Assembly (NCBI GenBank): GCA_021018995.1
Contig: CM037590.1
Coordinates: 87,142,097-87,206,096, forward strand
Length of the DNA stretch: 64,000 bases
Direction of reading: 5' to 3'
Source: Chloranthus sessilifolius
Taxonomy: Eukaryota; Streptophyta; Magnoliopsida; Chloranthales; Chloranthaceae
Part shown: positions 22,438 to 33,464 of the stretch, piece after piece
Position numbering within the stretch: the first letter of the stretch is position 1
Layout of the letters: each line of letters starts with the position of its first letter
Notes under the pieces: generated by a model
Seen by the model: only the letters and a program-made list of their open reading frames with translations
The model's database searches: none
What the model was told of the DNA's origin: nothing
Made by a program: the position numbers and the translations under genes

Positions 22438-23456
22438 TGTTAAGACCTGAAAAGTACCACTTTTCACCCCTTAACTTAGCCTTTGATTAGACCCTTAGCC
22501 ATCTAATAAAGGTTTGTTAAGTGTTTTATGTAGATAATAAACAGCAGTGCAATAAGGCCAGAAATCATATTAAGGAGCCCATATTGGCACCAGAAATCCC
22601 TCAGAAGGATAAACACTGAATCCAGCCTCGCGCAGCTTCCACAAAGATTCAAAGGATTCAAAAAACTATGCTTCGCGTAGTCCTCGCGAGCTTCCCAAGA
22701 CTTCACAACAAGTGCTCGCGCAGTTGAGTAATAGAAGAGCTTAGAAGCACAACTTCACACGGCTCTCGCGAAGTTCAAGAGTAAATGGTCACGCAGTCTT
22801 GCACAGTTCAAGAAGACCTGAAATCAACCTTGTGCAGTTCACTCAGAATAGCTGAGGAGAGAGAGCTTCAGAATCCTGCCTCGCACAGCTGTCGCGCAGT
22901 GGCCGCGGGATGCAAATGTCAAGAGAACCTGTCACGCAGTTCAGAAAAGCCTCAAAGCTATCGCGAGGATCCTCGTGAAGATCTATCAAGAAAAGAAGTT
23001 GTCACGCGGTTCAGGAAGAAAGTAGTCTCACGAAGTCAGAGTTAGCCTCACAAAGTGAAATGGAATGCTCGCGCAGTTCTCGCGCTATTGACAAGTAACA
23101 ATGCAACCGCTCGAAGCCCAATCCAGCGAGAGCTTAACTATCTACCTCGCGACTGCTCAAAGCATTAAGAAGCTGCAACCCCGCGACATCTGAAGTTCTA
23201 ATGTTAAACTCAACCACGCGAAGAACAGAGCTACCACGTGATAAGTCTGGGAATCGACTGCAACCTAGCGAAGCTCTGAACTCCAACTTCCATCATTCTG
23301 TAGAGGACATTCTGGGGATTTCTAATGATTAGGGCACGCACTCCCATGCTCAAATCTCTGTGCACGCACCCTGAGGCATCCAAGGATCATTAATAGGCCA
23401 AGTGGCATCGCTAAAATTAGGGTTTCCTAACCCTAATGCGCTGCCACACCCACTGC

Positions 23457-23464
23457 TATATAAA
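23457..23464 (+). promoter_or_regulatory. TATA box in 5' LTR of element B
   Basis: TATATAAA, about 1,020 bp from the LTR start. Just upstream (23415-23437) is TTAGGGTTTCCTAACCCTAA, an inverted pair of telo-box-like sequences. Confidence 0.8.
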
Positions 23465-23795
23465 CCTAAGCCTGGTCTAGGTTTAGGAGGCCGGAAGAGT
23501 TCAATTTTTATGTTATTTTATTTTTAGCATTGTAGTCTTATTTTTCTATAGCTGTAAGTAGTTTTCCTTTTCCTTTTTCTTCTCTCCATGGCCCAACATT
23601 TGCTGGCCATACCTTTGTATGTTTATTAAGTTTAGATTAATGGAATTTGTGATTGGGTGTTGCACCTTTATGGGATTCATGTGTTTGTGAGTTGCTCTGT
23701 GCAAGGTTGCTGCCTTGTGATCCGCCATTGCTTTGGATGTGATTCAAAGAAATGGAGGACTGATTTCATGGTCCCATTCGGATCCAAGTGACCTG

Positions 23796-24600
23796 TGTGT
23801 CTGGGCTATCAGGGTCCTATACAGCCTTAGCCCCACCATAGGACCCACTAGATCTGAAATCCCCATTGAAGCCTGAGCCGGTAGCCTTGTGACCATGGTG
23901 GTGGCAGCAATATTCTTGTTTTTTTTTGGGCTCCGTGAGGAGGATAGCCTCTGGGATAGTCTGTGACCATTTAAGTGGATAGGTTATAGCCTTAGGGTGA
24001 ATCCAATCCGCCGATCCAAAATGGATCCTTCTTCTCCGAGCCTGAGCGTGTAGCCTGGTAGGAGATTTTACAGAGGCAGACTCCCCTATATTAGTATAGA
24101 CCCGCCATCAGATGGCAGATTTGATCTGGGTATGGAGATTGTAGGCTTGTGACTGGACCATTGTAGTCCCACTCAAGCAATGGACAGCTAGATCTAAGGT
24201 GGTACTCAATCTCTTGCTGGTTCTATGTGTCTGGGCTATCATGGTCCTTATATTTAGCCCCACACATAGAGCTTTAGAGGTTGAGGTTCCCTATGAATTC
24301 CTGAGCTTGTAGCCTGGATGAAGTAGTGCCTACAATGATTAACTTGTTTTGACCCATCTCTGGATTGTGGTTCCCCTATGGGATAGTCTGTGACCATTTA
24401 AGTGGACAGGTTATAACCTTAAGGGATTGGATCATGGCACAGAGATGAGTTGAATTCTTTCTCCTCTTTGGTGATAATGTAGCCATTAGACAGGATTTCC
24501 ATACTAGCAGATCTGGATCGGAGTCATAAATTCCAGCAGATCTGAACCCAATAGCATACTTCTCACCCTTTTATATTTATTTTCCCTCACTCCATCCATC
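23796..24600 (+). repeat. 430-bp internal duplication in the LTR
   Basis: CTGGGCTATC at 23801 and 24231 open two diverged units of about 430 bp. Both then contain TAGCCCCAC, a CCTGAGC..GTAGCC block, GGGATAGTCTGTGACCATTTAAGTGGA and a GGTTATA..CTTA block. The same two-unit structure is seen in the LTRs of A and C. Confidence 0.75.
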
Positions 24601-24922
24601 TTCTCAACCCTTTTCTGTAGTTAGTTTATTAGGCTACCATAGGATACTTGGAATAAGTGACCCTAAACTCCCCTCCTTTTAGGACTGCCAGATCTGTAGT
24701 CAGATCTGGAGGGACTACTAGAGATGGCGCCCTTGGAGCTGTAGATCACCTTTCCTTGTGGGACAAACTCTTACTTATCAAAACTTGCCACAATGAACCC
24801 TGTATCTTACAGGTCTAGGATTTCTCAGTTGTGCTGATTCCATCCCCTATTTTACTTTGATTTTAAATTGCTTTTACCACCAACAAATAAAGTAAGCACA
24901 TCTGAAAAATGCAACAAGTTTT

Positions 24923-24940
24923 TGGCGCCGTTGCCGAGGA
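24923..24940 (+). promoter_or_regulatory. Primer binding site of element B (tRNA-Asp)
   Basis: TGGCGCCGTTGCCGAGGA, one mismatch to the 18-base complement of plant tRNA-Asp, six bases after the LTR. Confidence 0.88.
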
Positions 24941-25272
24941 AAGATGATTTATTAGTAGACCCTTTGTTTTTGTATTTTTAGTATTCTTTGTAGCTCTGAA
25001 TAATTGATACTGCTGATGTAATTTTGAATCTTTCTTGCAGATCTAGACAGCAGCAGAGAAGGATAGTGGACTGCATTTGGAGAGTAGCTACCACTGTTTG
25101 CAAATTCTCTAACCTTTAAAACTCTGTCTATTTCTCTTACAATTTCCATAGCAGTATTTAGGATAGTTGTAAATTTATGTTTTCTTAAAATAGCTGTAAA
25201 TTTCTTAGGTAAATTCTTTGAGTCAAGTGCAATGTGCCTGTAAGGAGTTGTCCCTGCTGGTGGTGTGTTTGT

Positions 25273-27000
25273 ATGCTAGGTAGGAGATCTCTTAGTCCTA
25301 CTTTAGAGCCTTTCAACCCTGAGCTAGAAAGGGGTAGAGGACTTAGAAGGAACATGCACACCACAGTAGAGCCCCCAATTAAATCTGAGACAGTACTCAT
25401 GGGTGAAGAACAACCCAGAACTCTCAAGGAGTTGAATGCTCCGGATGACTATAACTCTCCATTTAGCATTCAATTCCCTAATGTTCAGGGGAATTATGAA
25501 ATTAAAACCTCTATCATCCAGATGCTGCCCTCTTTCCATGGGCTTAGCAAGGAGGACCCTTACAAGCATATTGACCAATTTTTGGCCTTGTGCACCACAT
25601 TCAATATCACTGGTTTGGGACCTGAGGCTACTAGGATAGGGCTAGTACCTGGTTGGCCACTCTTCCCAACAATAGCATTGCATCTTGGAAAGACCTACAG
25701 ACTAAGTTCCTGACAAAGTTCTTCCCTGAGACCAAAACGAGCTAGTTGAGGAAGGAAATTCTTACTTTTACCCAATCCCCAACTGAGAATTTTAATCAAG
25801 CCTGGGATAGGTTTAAGGAAATGCTCAAACAATGCCCCCACCACAAGATCCCAGATTGGCAGCTTATACAAAGCTTCTACAATGGGATTGATGAGAAAAA
25901 TAGAGATATGGCTGATGCTTCTTGCGGTGGAACCTACATGCACAAGACTGCTGATGAGGCATGAGAATTGTTTGAAGTAATCAGTGAAAATGCTTTTCAA
26001 AAGCTATCCCTGGCAAGAACTAGTCAGGAGTCTGTGTCAAAAGTGGAGCCTGCTGCATCGTCAAGAGGAAAAGTTTATGAGGTGTCTGGGAACAATGACC
26101 TGCAACTGCAGATGGCAAACCTCTCTTTGAAGTTTGACAAATTACTGATTGTGATGTAACCCAGAAGGGCTGCTCAAGTGGTGGAGGCATGCCTGATATG
26201 CCAGTCCCCACAACACAAAGTAGAGGAATGTCCATCTGCAGGGCAATACCCTGAATTGGTATTGGAACATGCTGCTGCTGCGCAATCTTTTGGCCAGCAA
26301 TAATTTGGTGGCTACAACAGACAACCATATGGATACCAGCACCAAAATGCTGGTTACCAATGGAGAGACCACCCAAATTTGAGGTGGAGGCAAGACAATT
26401 ATATGCAGCCACAACAGATATTGGCTTTACCTCAAAGGCCACAGCAGCAGTTCAACCAAGGATATGCCCCTAGGTCTAATTTCCAACAGCAGCAGCTGCC
26501 CCATCGGCAATAAAATCAATTGGTCTTACCCCAACCTCAGCCAAGAAATGCTTCCTTCGAGGACCAGGTCCTGACTTCATTGTAAAACCTGAGGTCCTTG
26601 GCTCAGACTGTGAATTCTCAGGGTTAGAGCATCCATGAAATGGAAGAACAGATAAGCAAAATTTCAAATGCCTTGGCTAGGAGAGATGAGGGGCGGTTGC
26701 CCTGCCAGCCGGTTGCTAACCCCCAGGGTCAGTTTTTAATTGAAGAAGCTTCCTCAAGTTTTAAGGGAGCCAATGCTGTCACTACCCTAAGGTCTGGCAA
26801 GCTGATAGACAACCATGTGGGTAACAGACCAGCAGAGTTCATTTCCACAGATTATTCGAATGAGTGTGATGAGGATGTTGTTGGAACACAGAGCCAAGAA
26901 TTTCCTGCCACCCTGCAGCAGGAGAAAAATAAAGAGGCTGTAGTTGAGCCTCAGCAGGAAGAAAAACATGAGAAAAGAAAAAAATAGAAGTTTAGTCATG
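25273..27000 (+). pseudogene. Gag of element B (frameshift and stops)
   Basis: The start is at 25273 (MLGRRSLSP), the ATG shared with A and C. The first frame runs through MGEEQPRTLKELNAPDD to LGPEATR, then a deletion near 25640 shifts the frame. The second frame carries FNQAWDRFKEMLKQCP, IQSFYNGIDEKNRD, the intact CCHC zinc knuckle (CLICQSPQHKVEEC, near 26190), a Gln-rich region and a Lys-rich end. Stops lie at 25965 and 26158 and several more between 26300 and 26640. The last part (26640-26987) is open and basic at the end. Confidence 0.92.
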
Positions 27001-27088
27001 GGCTAGCGGCTGAGGAACCAGCAGTACCTCAGCTGCCATTTTCTCAAGCTTTGGGTGGTCCTGTCCCTTTTGAGAAGGGAATGCCCAG

Positions 27089-28354
27089 ATGGAGGAAATG
27101 ATGGAGACCTTCAGGCAGGTGAAAATCAATTTACCCCTGCTTGAGGCAATTAAACAAGTCCCAGCCTATGCAAAGTTCCTGAAAGACCTCTGTACCCAAA
27201 AGAGAAAAGCTCGAGGCCATGTGTCCAAAAGAGTCATTACAACTGATACAGTGAATTCTGTATTTAACATATCAATGCCTAAGAAGTTGTAAGATCCAGG
27301 GATACCCACTATTCCCTACATAATTGGAGACCACACAATCGGGAAGGCCCTTTTAGACCTTGGAGCCAGTGTTAACCTGCTGCCATACAATGTATATCTA
27401 CAGCTAGGTTTGGGGGAGCTAAAACCTACCCCTATTGTGCTAATGATGACTGATAGATATGAGAGGAGGCCTATGGGAATGATTGAGGATGTCTTGGTAG
27501 GGGTAGAGAAATTCTTTTACCCTGCTGACTTCCTAGTTTTGGACATGGGCTGCAACAAAAGTACTAATCCCATACCTGTTATCTTGGGCAGACCATTCTT
27601 GGCCACTGCCAATGCATGCATTCAGTGCAGGTCTGGAGTCATGGAGGTAACTTTCAGACATATGATAGTTGAGCTGAATGTGTACAACAGTGCAAAGTAC
27701 CCTCAAGAGGATAATGAGGAGAGCTTTGCAGTGGATGTACTAGAAGAAATTGTGGATGAAGAATTGCTCACTCTGCTGGAGTGGAGCAACACTGTCAAGA
27801 ATTTAGTTAAAGTCTGGGATATGGTGGAGGAAGAAAGCCCAGCTGTAATAACAGAAGACATGACTTTATTGAAGTCTTCTGTGGGCTCAGTGCAACATTC
27901 CATTTGGAAACCTACATTGCTGCCCCTTCCTCCAACCACCAATGCACCAATTTTGCAATCCACCCAACAAGCCCGTGATCTAGAACTCAAGAAGCTTCTA
28001 GAAACATTAAAATATGCCTTCCTTGAGAAAGGTGATAAGCTTCCTGTGATTATCTCCTCCTCTCTTACCAATGAGCAGGAAGAGGAATTACTAACAATTT
28101 TGAGGAAGCACAAAAAGGCAATTGGTTGGACCATTGCAGATCTGGGAGGAATAGATGCATCAATCTGCATGCACAGGATTCATCATGAGGAGGGATCATT
28201 ACTCTCCAGGGAAATACAGAGGAAGTTAAATCCTCACATGCAGGAAGTGGTCCTCAAGGAGATCATTAAATTGCTAGATGCAGGGATGACTTACCCCATC
28301 TCTGATTCCAACTGGTGGCACCTATCCAAGTGGTGCCCAAGAAATCTGGCATAA
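27089..28354 (+). pseudogene. Protease and N-terminal RT of element B
   Basis: One frame with a stop at 27290, followed by the protease motif LLDLGAS (near 27355), the rest of the protease to YNSAKYP, and an acidic linker. The frame continues to the RT start (PHMQEVVLKEIIKLLDAG) and shifts near 28310, where the next frame takes over. In element A there is a stop right after YNSAKYP; in B this position reads through. Confidence 0.9.
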
Positions 28355-29583
28355 CAGTTATTAAAACCGAATCTGGAGAGTTGAGACCAGCCAGGGAGAC
28401 CACTGGCTGGAGAGTTTGCATTGATTATAGAAAGCTCAACTCTAAGACCAGAAGGACCACTTCCCTCTCCCTTTCATTGACCAAATTTTGGATAAATTGG
28501 CTGGAAAAGCTTTTTACTGTTTTCTTGATGGGTACTCAGGGTACAACCAGATCCCTGTGCATCCTCAAAACCAAGAGAAAACCACCTTTACCTATCCTTT
28601 TGGCACCTTTGCTTACAGAAGGATGCCTTTTGGGTAATGTCATGACCACTTTTCAGAGGTGTATGTATGCCATATTCTCTTATATGATTGACAAGTTTTT
28701 GGAGATTTTTGTGGATGATTTTTCTGTCTATGGGGACAGTTTTGGCCAGTGCCTACAACACCTCAGCCTAGTTTTGCAAAGATGCGAGGAGACCAATCTG
28801 GTCTTGAGCTGGGAAAAGAGCCACTTCATGGTAACACAAGGCATTGTGTTGGGCCATGTAGTCTCTAAAGAAGGGCTTGAGGTAGACAAGGCCAAAGTTG
28901 ACCTCATTGCCAATCTGCCCCCTCCAAAAATAGTCAAACAAATTAGATCTTTCCTTGGGCATGCAGGATTCTACAGGAGGTTCATTAAGGACTTCAGCAA
29001 AATTACTAATCCGTTGTGCCACCTGCTCTGCCAGGATGTGCCTTTCTACTTCTCGGCTGAATGTCTAAAGGCTTTTAAGACTTTGAAAGTCTACCTTACC
29101 TCTGCCCCTGTGCTCCAGATCCCAGACTATACCCTTCCCTTTGAATTAATGTGTGATGCATCAGATTTGGCAATAGGTGCTGTCTTGGGCCAAAGAAAGG
29201 ATAAGCTGCCTATGGTCATTGCTTATGTCAGCAAGTCACTTGCTGAAGCTAAGCTGAATTATACCACAACCGAGAAAGAGCTTCTGGAAGTGGTGTATGC
29301 TGTTGACAAGTTTAGATCCTACCTACTGGGATCTAAAACTATAATCTTCACTGACCACTCAGCATTGAAGTACCTATTGTCCAAGAAAGATGCTAAGCCC
29401 AGGCTGATTAGATGGATACTCCTACTGCAGGAGTTTGACATCGAAATCAAGGACAAAAAGGGTGTGGAAAATGTGGTGGCTGACCACTTGTCCAGAATTG
29501 TGTTGGAGAAGTGTCTTGATGGTCCTACAGATGATGCCTTTCCGGATGAGCAATTATTTGCAATCCAATCCTTGGTCCCCTAG
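28315..29583 (+). pseudogene. Reverse transcriptase / RNase H of element B
   Basis: An open frame of 422 codons that looks intact but is not. The part from about 28450 to 28640 is read out of frame: alignment with A shows one shift just after KLNSKTR and a short deletion at the MPFG motif that restores the frame. The motifs FLDGYSGYN and [10 protein letters not shown] are therefore lost from this frame. The active site FVDDF (near 28710) and the RNase H motifs [28 protein letters not shown] and [12 protein letters not shown] are in frame, ending with VADHLSR. It stops at 29583, where a readthrough would join integrase in the same frame. Confidence 0.92.
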
Positions 29584-29595
29584 TTTGCCCACATT

Positions 29596-30872
29596 GTGAA
29601 TTATCTTGTTATAGGAAAGATTCCTGCCCACTGGACCACAATGGACAAAGACCTATTTTTCTCACAGGTCAAATATTTTTTTTGGGAGGAACCTTGCCTA
29701 TACAAGTATTGTGCAGACCAAATCATTCGAAGATGTGTTCCCGAAAGTGATGTCCCCAGTGTTCTGGCCATGTGCCATGAAAATGCCTGTGGAGGCCACT
29801 TTAGTGGAAGAAAAATAGCTGACAAGGTCTTGCAGTGTGGGTTTTATTGGCCTTCTTTATTCAAAGATGCATACACACACTGCAAGGCATGTGAGAGATG
29901 TCAAAAATTAGGAGGGCTATCCAAAAGAAATTCAATGCCTTTGCAGCCCATCCTTGTTGTAGAACTGTTTGATGTATGGGGCGTAGACTTCATGGGCCCT
30001 TTTCCTCCTTCTAATGGTTACCATTTCATCTTAGTGGCAGTGGATTATGTTTCCAAATGGGTAAAAGCCATTGCCATAAGAACCAATGACACCCAGGTGG
30101 TCCTCAAATTTGTAAGGCAGCACATTTTCTCAAGATTTGGAACCCCTAGAGCTATTATCAGTGATGGGGGTAGCCATTTCTGCAACAGGAATTTCGAGAG
30201 CTTGCTCAAGACATATTCTGTGACCCATAGGATTGCTACTCCCTACCACCCACAGACAAGTGGGCAAGTTCAAATTTCTAATAAGGAGATCAAGCACATC
30301 CTTGAGAAAACAGTAAGGACTGACAGGAGAGATTGGGCTGATAAGCTTAATGATCACTGTGGGCTTATAGGACTGCCCATAAGACTCCAATTGGAATGTC
30401 CCCATTCAAACTGGTCTATGGCAAGGCTTGCCATCTCCCAGTAGAGTTAGAACACAAGGCCTATTGGGCCATTTAAAACTTAAATATGAACCTAACTTCT
30501 GCTGGTCATCACAGGTCCCTGCAGCTGTCTGAATTGGACAAGCTGAGGATGGATGCCTATGCCAATGCCAGGATCTACAAGGAACAGTCCAAAGCTTTCT
30601 TTGACAAGGGCTTACTGAGAAAAAGCTTAGTACCTGGTGGCAAGGTTTGGTTATTTAACTCCAAACTAAAATTCTTTCCTGGCAAACTAAAATCTCGATG
30701 GGAAGGTCCTTATATTGTCTTAAATGTTTCCCCATCTGGTGCTGTGGAAGTCAAGGATCCTAAATCTGGGCGGACCTTGAAAGTGAATGGTCAGAGGCTT
30801 AAGCCTTGTCTCGAAAAACCGGCCGACCCTATGAACACTATTCATTTTCAAGGGACCCCTTCTTCTACCTGA
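29596..30872 (+). pseudogene. Integrase of element B (frameshift, catalytic Glu lost)
   Basis: The zinc domain is complete, with HENACGGH and CKACERC. The core has the first two catalytic aspartates (GVDFMGPF and SDGGSHF), but the third catalytic residue, the Glu of SGQLE in A, is Gln in B (codon CAA at 30271-30273). A one-base deletion near 30350 moves the frame. The remaining C-terminal part (30486-30872) is open in another frame and carries [20 protein letters not shown]. Confidence 0.93.
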
Positions 30873-31099
30873 CCCACAGTTGTGTCCATGTTGTACTATA
30901 CTACTTTCGTTTCTTCAATAGCTTTTAGGAAATTGTAGTGTCTCGATGGGGTCTGAGTCTGTTGAGTTTGATAGAGTTTATGTGGGGTTGGTATGATTAC
31001 TTCTTCTTCTGCGATTTGCTGATTTTTAAATTGAATGTATACTGTTTGAATATTTTTGATGAGTATGCTGCACTGCATGAATTGCTCCCTGTTGGGTAC

Positions 31100-31260
31100 T
31101 AAGCCCTCGCGCATTCCAAATTGAGAATTGGGAAGCTCTCGCATAATTCACATAGAGTATTTATTACGCCGTCGGGAGCTTCAACAAATGCTGCAGAGCC
31201 TCTCGCGCACTGCATTCTGCAACATCCATCATCGCGAGATTCCGTTCCTATCCCACGATC
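31100..31260 (+). promoter_or_regulatory. CGCG-motif cluster upstream of the third ORF, element B
   Basis: CTCGCGCATTCC, CTCTCGCATAATTC, CCTCTCGCGCACTGC and ATCGCGAGATTCC lie between integrase and the short ORF at 31351, the same relative place as in A and C. Confidence 0.35.
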
Positions 31261-31350
31261 CCCTTGGCCAGCTACGCAAGTTACATGCATTTGTCAGTGT
31301 AATAACATCCTTTCTCCTCTCACCCTAGCGGTCCTTTCCTAGTCCTAACA

Positions 31351-31599
31351 ATGGCAGATGACAAGCCTAATGCTCTGCCTAACAAGTTTTACCCGATGTG
31401 GTTGGAATCACCCCCACCTAAAGAGCCGGACCCCCTAAAACCCCTCTGGGATGAATACGAGGAGGTCTAGCAGCTCCTGGCTAAGGAGGACAAGGACAAG
31501 CACCAGCCAAAGAAGAAAAAGCAAAAGATAGAACCATCCCCATCCCCTGCCCCCTCCACTCAACCCCTTCCACCACCTTCTCAGGCCCCACATCCTTGA
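31351..31599 (+). pseudogene. Short third ORF of element B
   Basis: The start ATG matches the one at 6004 in A. The conserved N-terminal text (MADDKPNALPNKFY, PPPKEPDPL) is followed by an in-frame TAG at 31468 and then a Lys-rich and Pro-rich tail ending at TGA 31597. Without the early stop it would be about 82 residues. Function unknown; no signal peptide or membrane segment is seen in the conserved part. Confidence 0.5.
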
Positions 31600-33451
31600 T
31601 CCTTCTCCCCTCTCTTCTTAGCAGTTTTCTTTTTGTAATTTATCTTTTTTTTAGTCTTAATGAAATTTTCTTTTCCTGTTATTCTGTGAAGTTCTTTGTT
31701 TTTGTTTGTTTTCATTCTTGCTGTTTTCTTTTCTCTGTTAATTAATTTGCTGCACACCCACCTTTGAACCAGTGAGGACACCGCTCCTCATAGGATTGGG
31801 GGTGTGGCAGGCAGATCCTACCAATGGAATAGTTAACCTAAGTGCAGTAGAGTCATGTGAGTAATATGGAAATGGACCATGTTCACTGGAGAATCAGAAA
31901 AATAATGAAATTTAATTTTTTTTTCCAGACTTTAGACAGTATAAACTTTTAATATTTCACATTTCCATGATGAGATCACCAAGGAAACTCACTTGTATCA
32001 GCACTTAGTGAATCATTAGAGAGAGAAAAAGGTAATGACATACTTAAGAATTCAAAGGAAGACCATAACCAGTGAGATTGGGCCTATACAAATTTTTTTT
32101 TTTTGTCTTTGAGGAGTGACTAAGGCAGTTTCTTCTAGCTCTAAGGACTGTCTGAGTCACTGTTCTCACTAGAAGTTAGGCAATTCCAAGTTGAAACAAC
32201 TGATAGCATTCATGAGACTTAGAAAAGGATCAAGGCCTTCTATTGGACAGTTTGAGCCTAAATAGACCAACCTTAAGCAACTGCCCTTGTCCATACCCCC
32301 TTTGAGCCTTAAATCCTAAATTTCTTCAAAATGCATCTGAGTACTTGCACCTGAACCTATGTATCTGATTTAACCTTACCCTCACTTTGAGAATTCAGAA
32401 CGTAAAGGAACAAGAGTTGAAGTGGGACTAGCTATGGTCAACATTAGGTGAAGAAAGAAGAAGTACCTCAAATTCTGGTAGTATGGTAACTGAGAAAATG
32501 GTGGCATTTCAGAAAAGCAAAAACAAAATAAAAAGAAGAAAAATGCATAAAAAAGAAACAAAAACAATAATGAAGAGGAGTAAGAGAGGAGTCAAGAGGG
32601 AACTTTCATTGAGAAAATCGAAATCAAGAAGAGAAACTGATCACTCCAAATCTGAAAACCTCAAAGAAGATGAAAGGAGCTGAATTAAAGAAGGTGAAGT
32701 CATGAATCACCTCCTTCACCTACTGATTTCTCAATTTTGAACCCCATTTCAACCTTCCATTCTTTTTAACCCCACTCCATAAGCCACATTACAGCCCAGT
32801 TAAAGCCCTTGTGATCCAAAGTTGAGTGAGCTGTCATGTGGAGATAAAGAGTTATCCAATCTATGGTGAGGATCTGTCAATGGTGCCAGAACTTTAGAGC
32901 TATGCCTATGATCATGCTTACAGACCCATTTGGGGGATGTAACTGCTATTGAGCTTGAGAGAAAATGAAACCCTCAACAGTTCTTGATGAGAGTATGCCC
33001 TAGAGAGTTTTGGGTCTGATATTGAATGCATTAAGTGTGACCTATAACCTAATTTTTTATCCAGTGATGAGCTCAGTGCTAACACACATGTAAATTGTTC
33101 TCTGGTGTAAACTGATTGGAAATGCTGTGCTTTCATAAGAAGCTTATACCATTTAAATTTCTGTGCAGCCAATGTGTTTGAATTTCTTATATTTTTAATG
33201 ATTCAAGGGGGAACTACCTCTGTTTCTTGACTGCTCACTTGATAATAATGCACTTTTGTAAACTGTCTCATTGAGAAGTTTGTGGGTGTCTTCACTGAAA
33301 ACCCTCAGGAGACTTCACTCCTCCACTAGGGATCACCTAGGGGTTTAAAAGGCTTGGTACATATGCTAAATGTATCTGTGCTCCCTACGAAAGTCGCATT
33401 TAAATTCTGTAGTTATTTTAATATAGCTTTACTAAGGGAATAGCAAAGATT
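31600..33451 (+). other. Non-coding 3' region of element B
   Basis: About 1.85 kb that aligns with the same region of A and C and holds no conserved frame. It has T-rich and A-rich tracts near 31620-31700, 31915-31925 and 32090-32105. Confidence 0.6.
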
Positions 33452-33464
33452 AGGTTTGGGGGTG
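33452..33464 (+). promoter_or_regulatory. Polypurine tract of element B
   Basis: AGGTTTGGGGGTG directly before the 3' LTR; the same text in C at 49495. Confidence 0.8.

Larger units (their letters stand above)
22438..24916 (+). repeat. 5' LTR of element B
   Basis: 2,479 bp, TGTTAAGACC to GCAACA. U3 runs to about 23456 and holds a dense set of CTCGCGCAG/CTCGCGAAG motifs from about 22616 to 23270. TATATAAA is at 23457. R/U5 includes two copies of the TGTGTCTGGGCTATC block at about 23796 and 24226. Confidence 0.95.

Noticed and set aside
23415-23437. Interstitial telomere repeat
   Set aside because: Only single inverted AACCCTAA-type units are present, not a tandem TTTAGGG array; better read as a telo-box pair.
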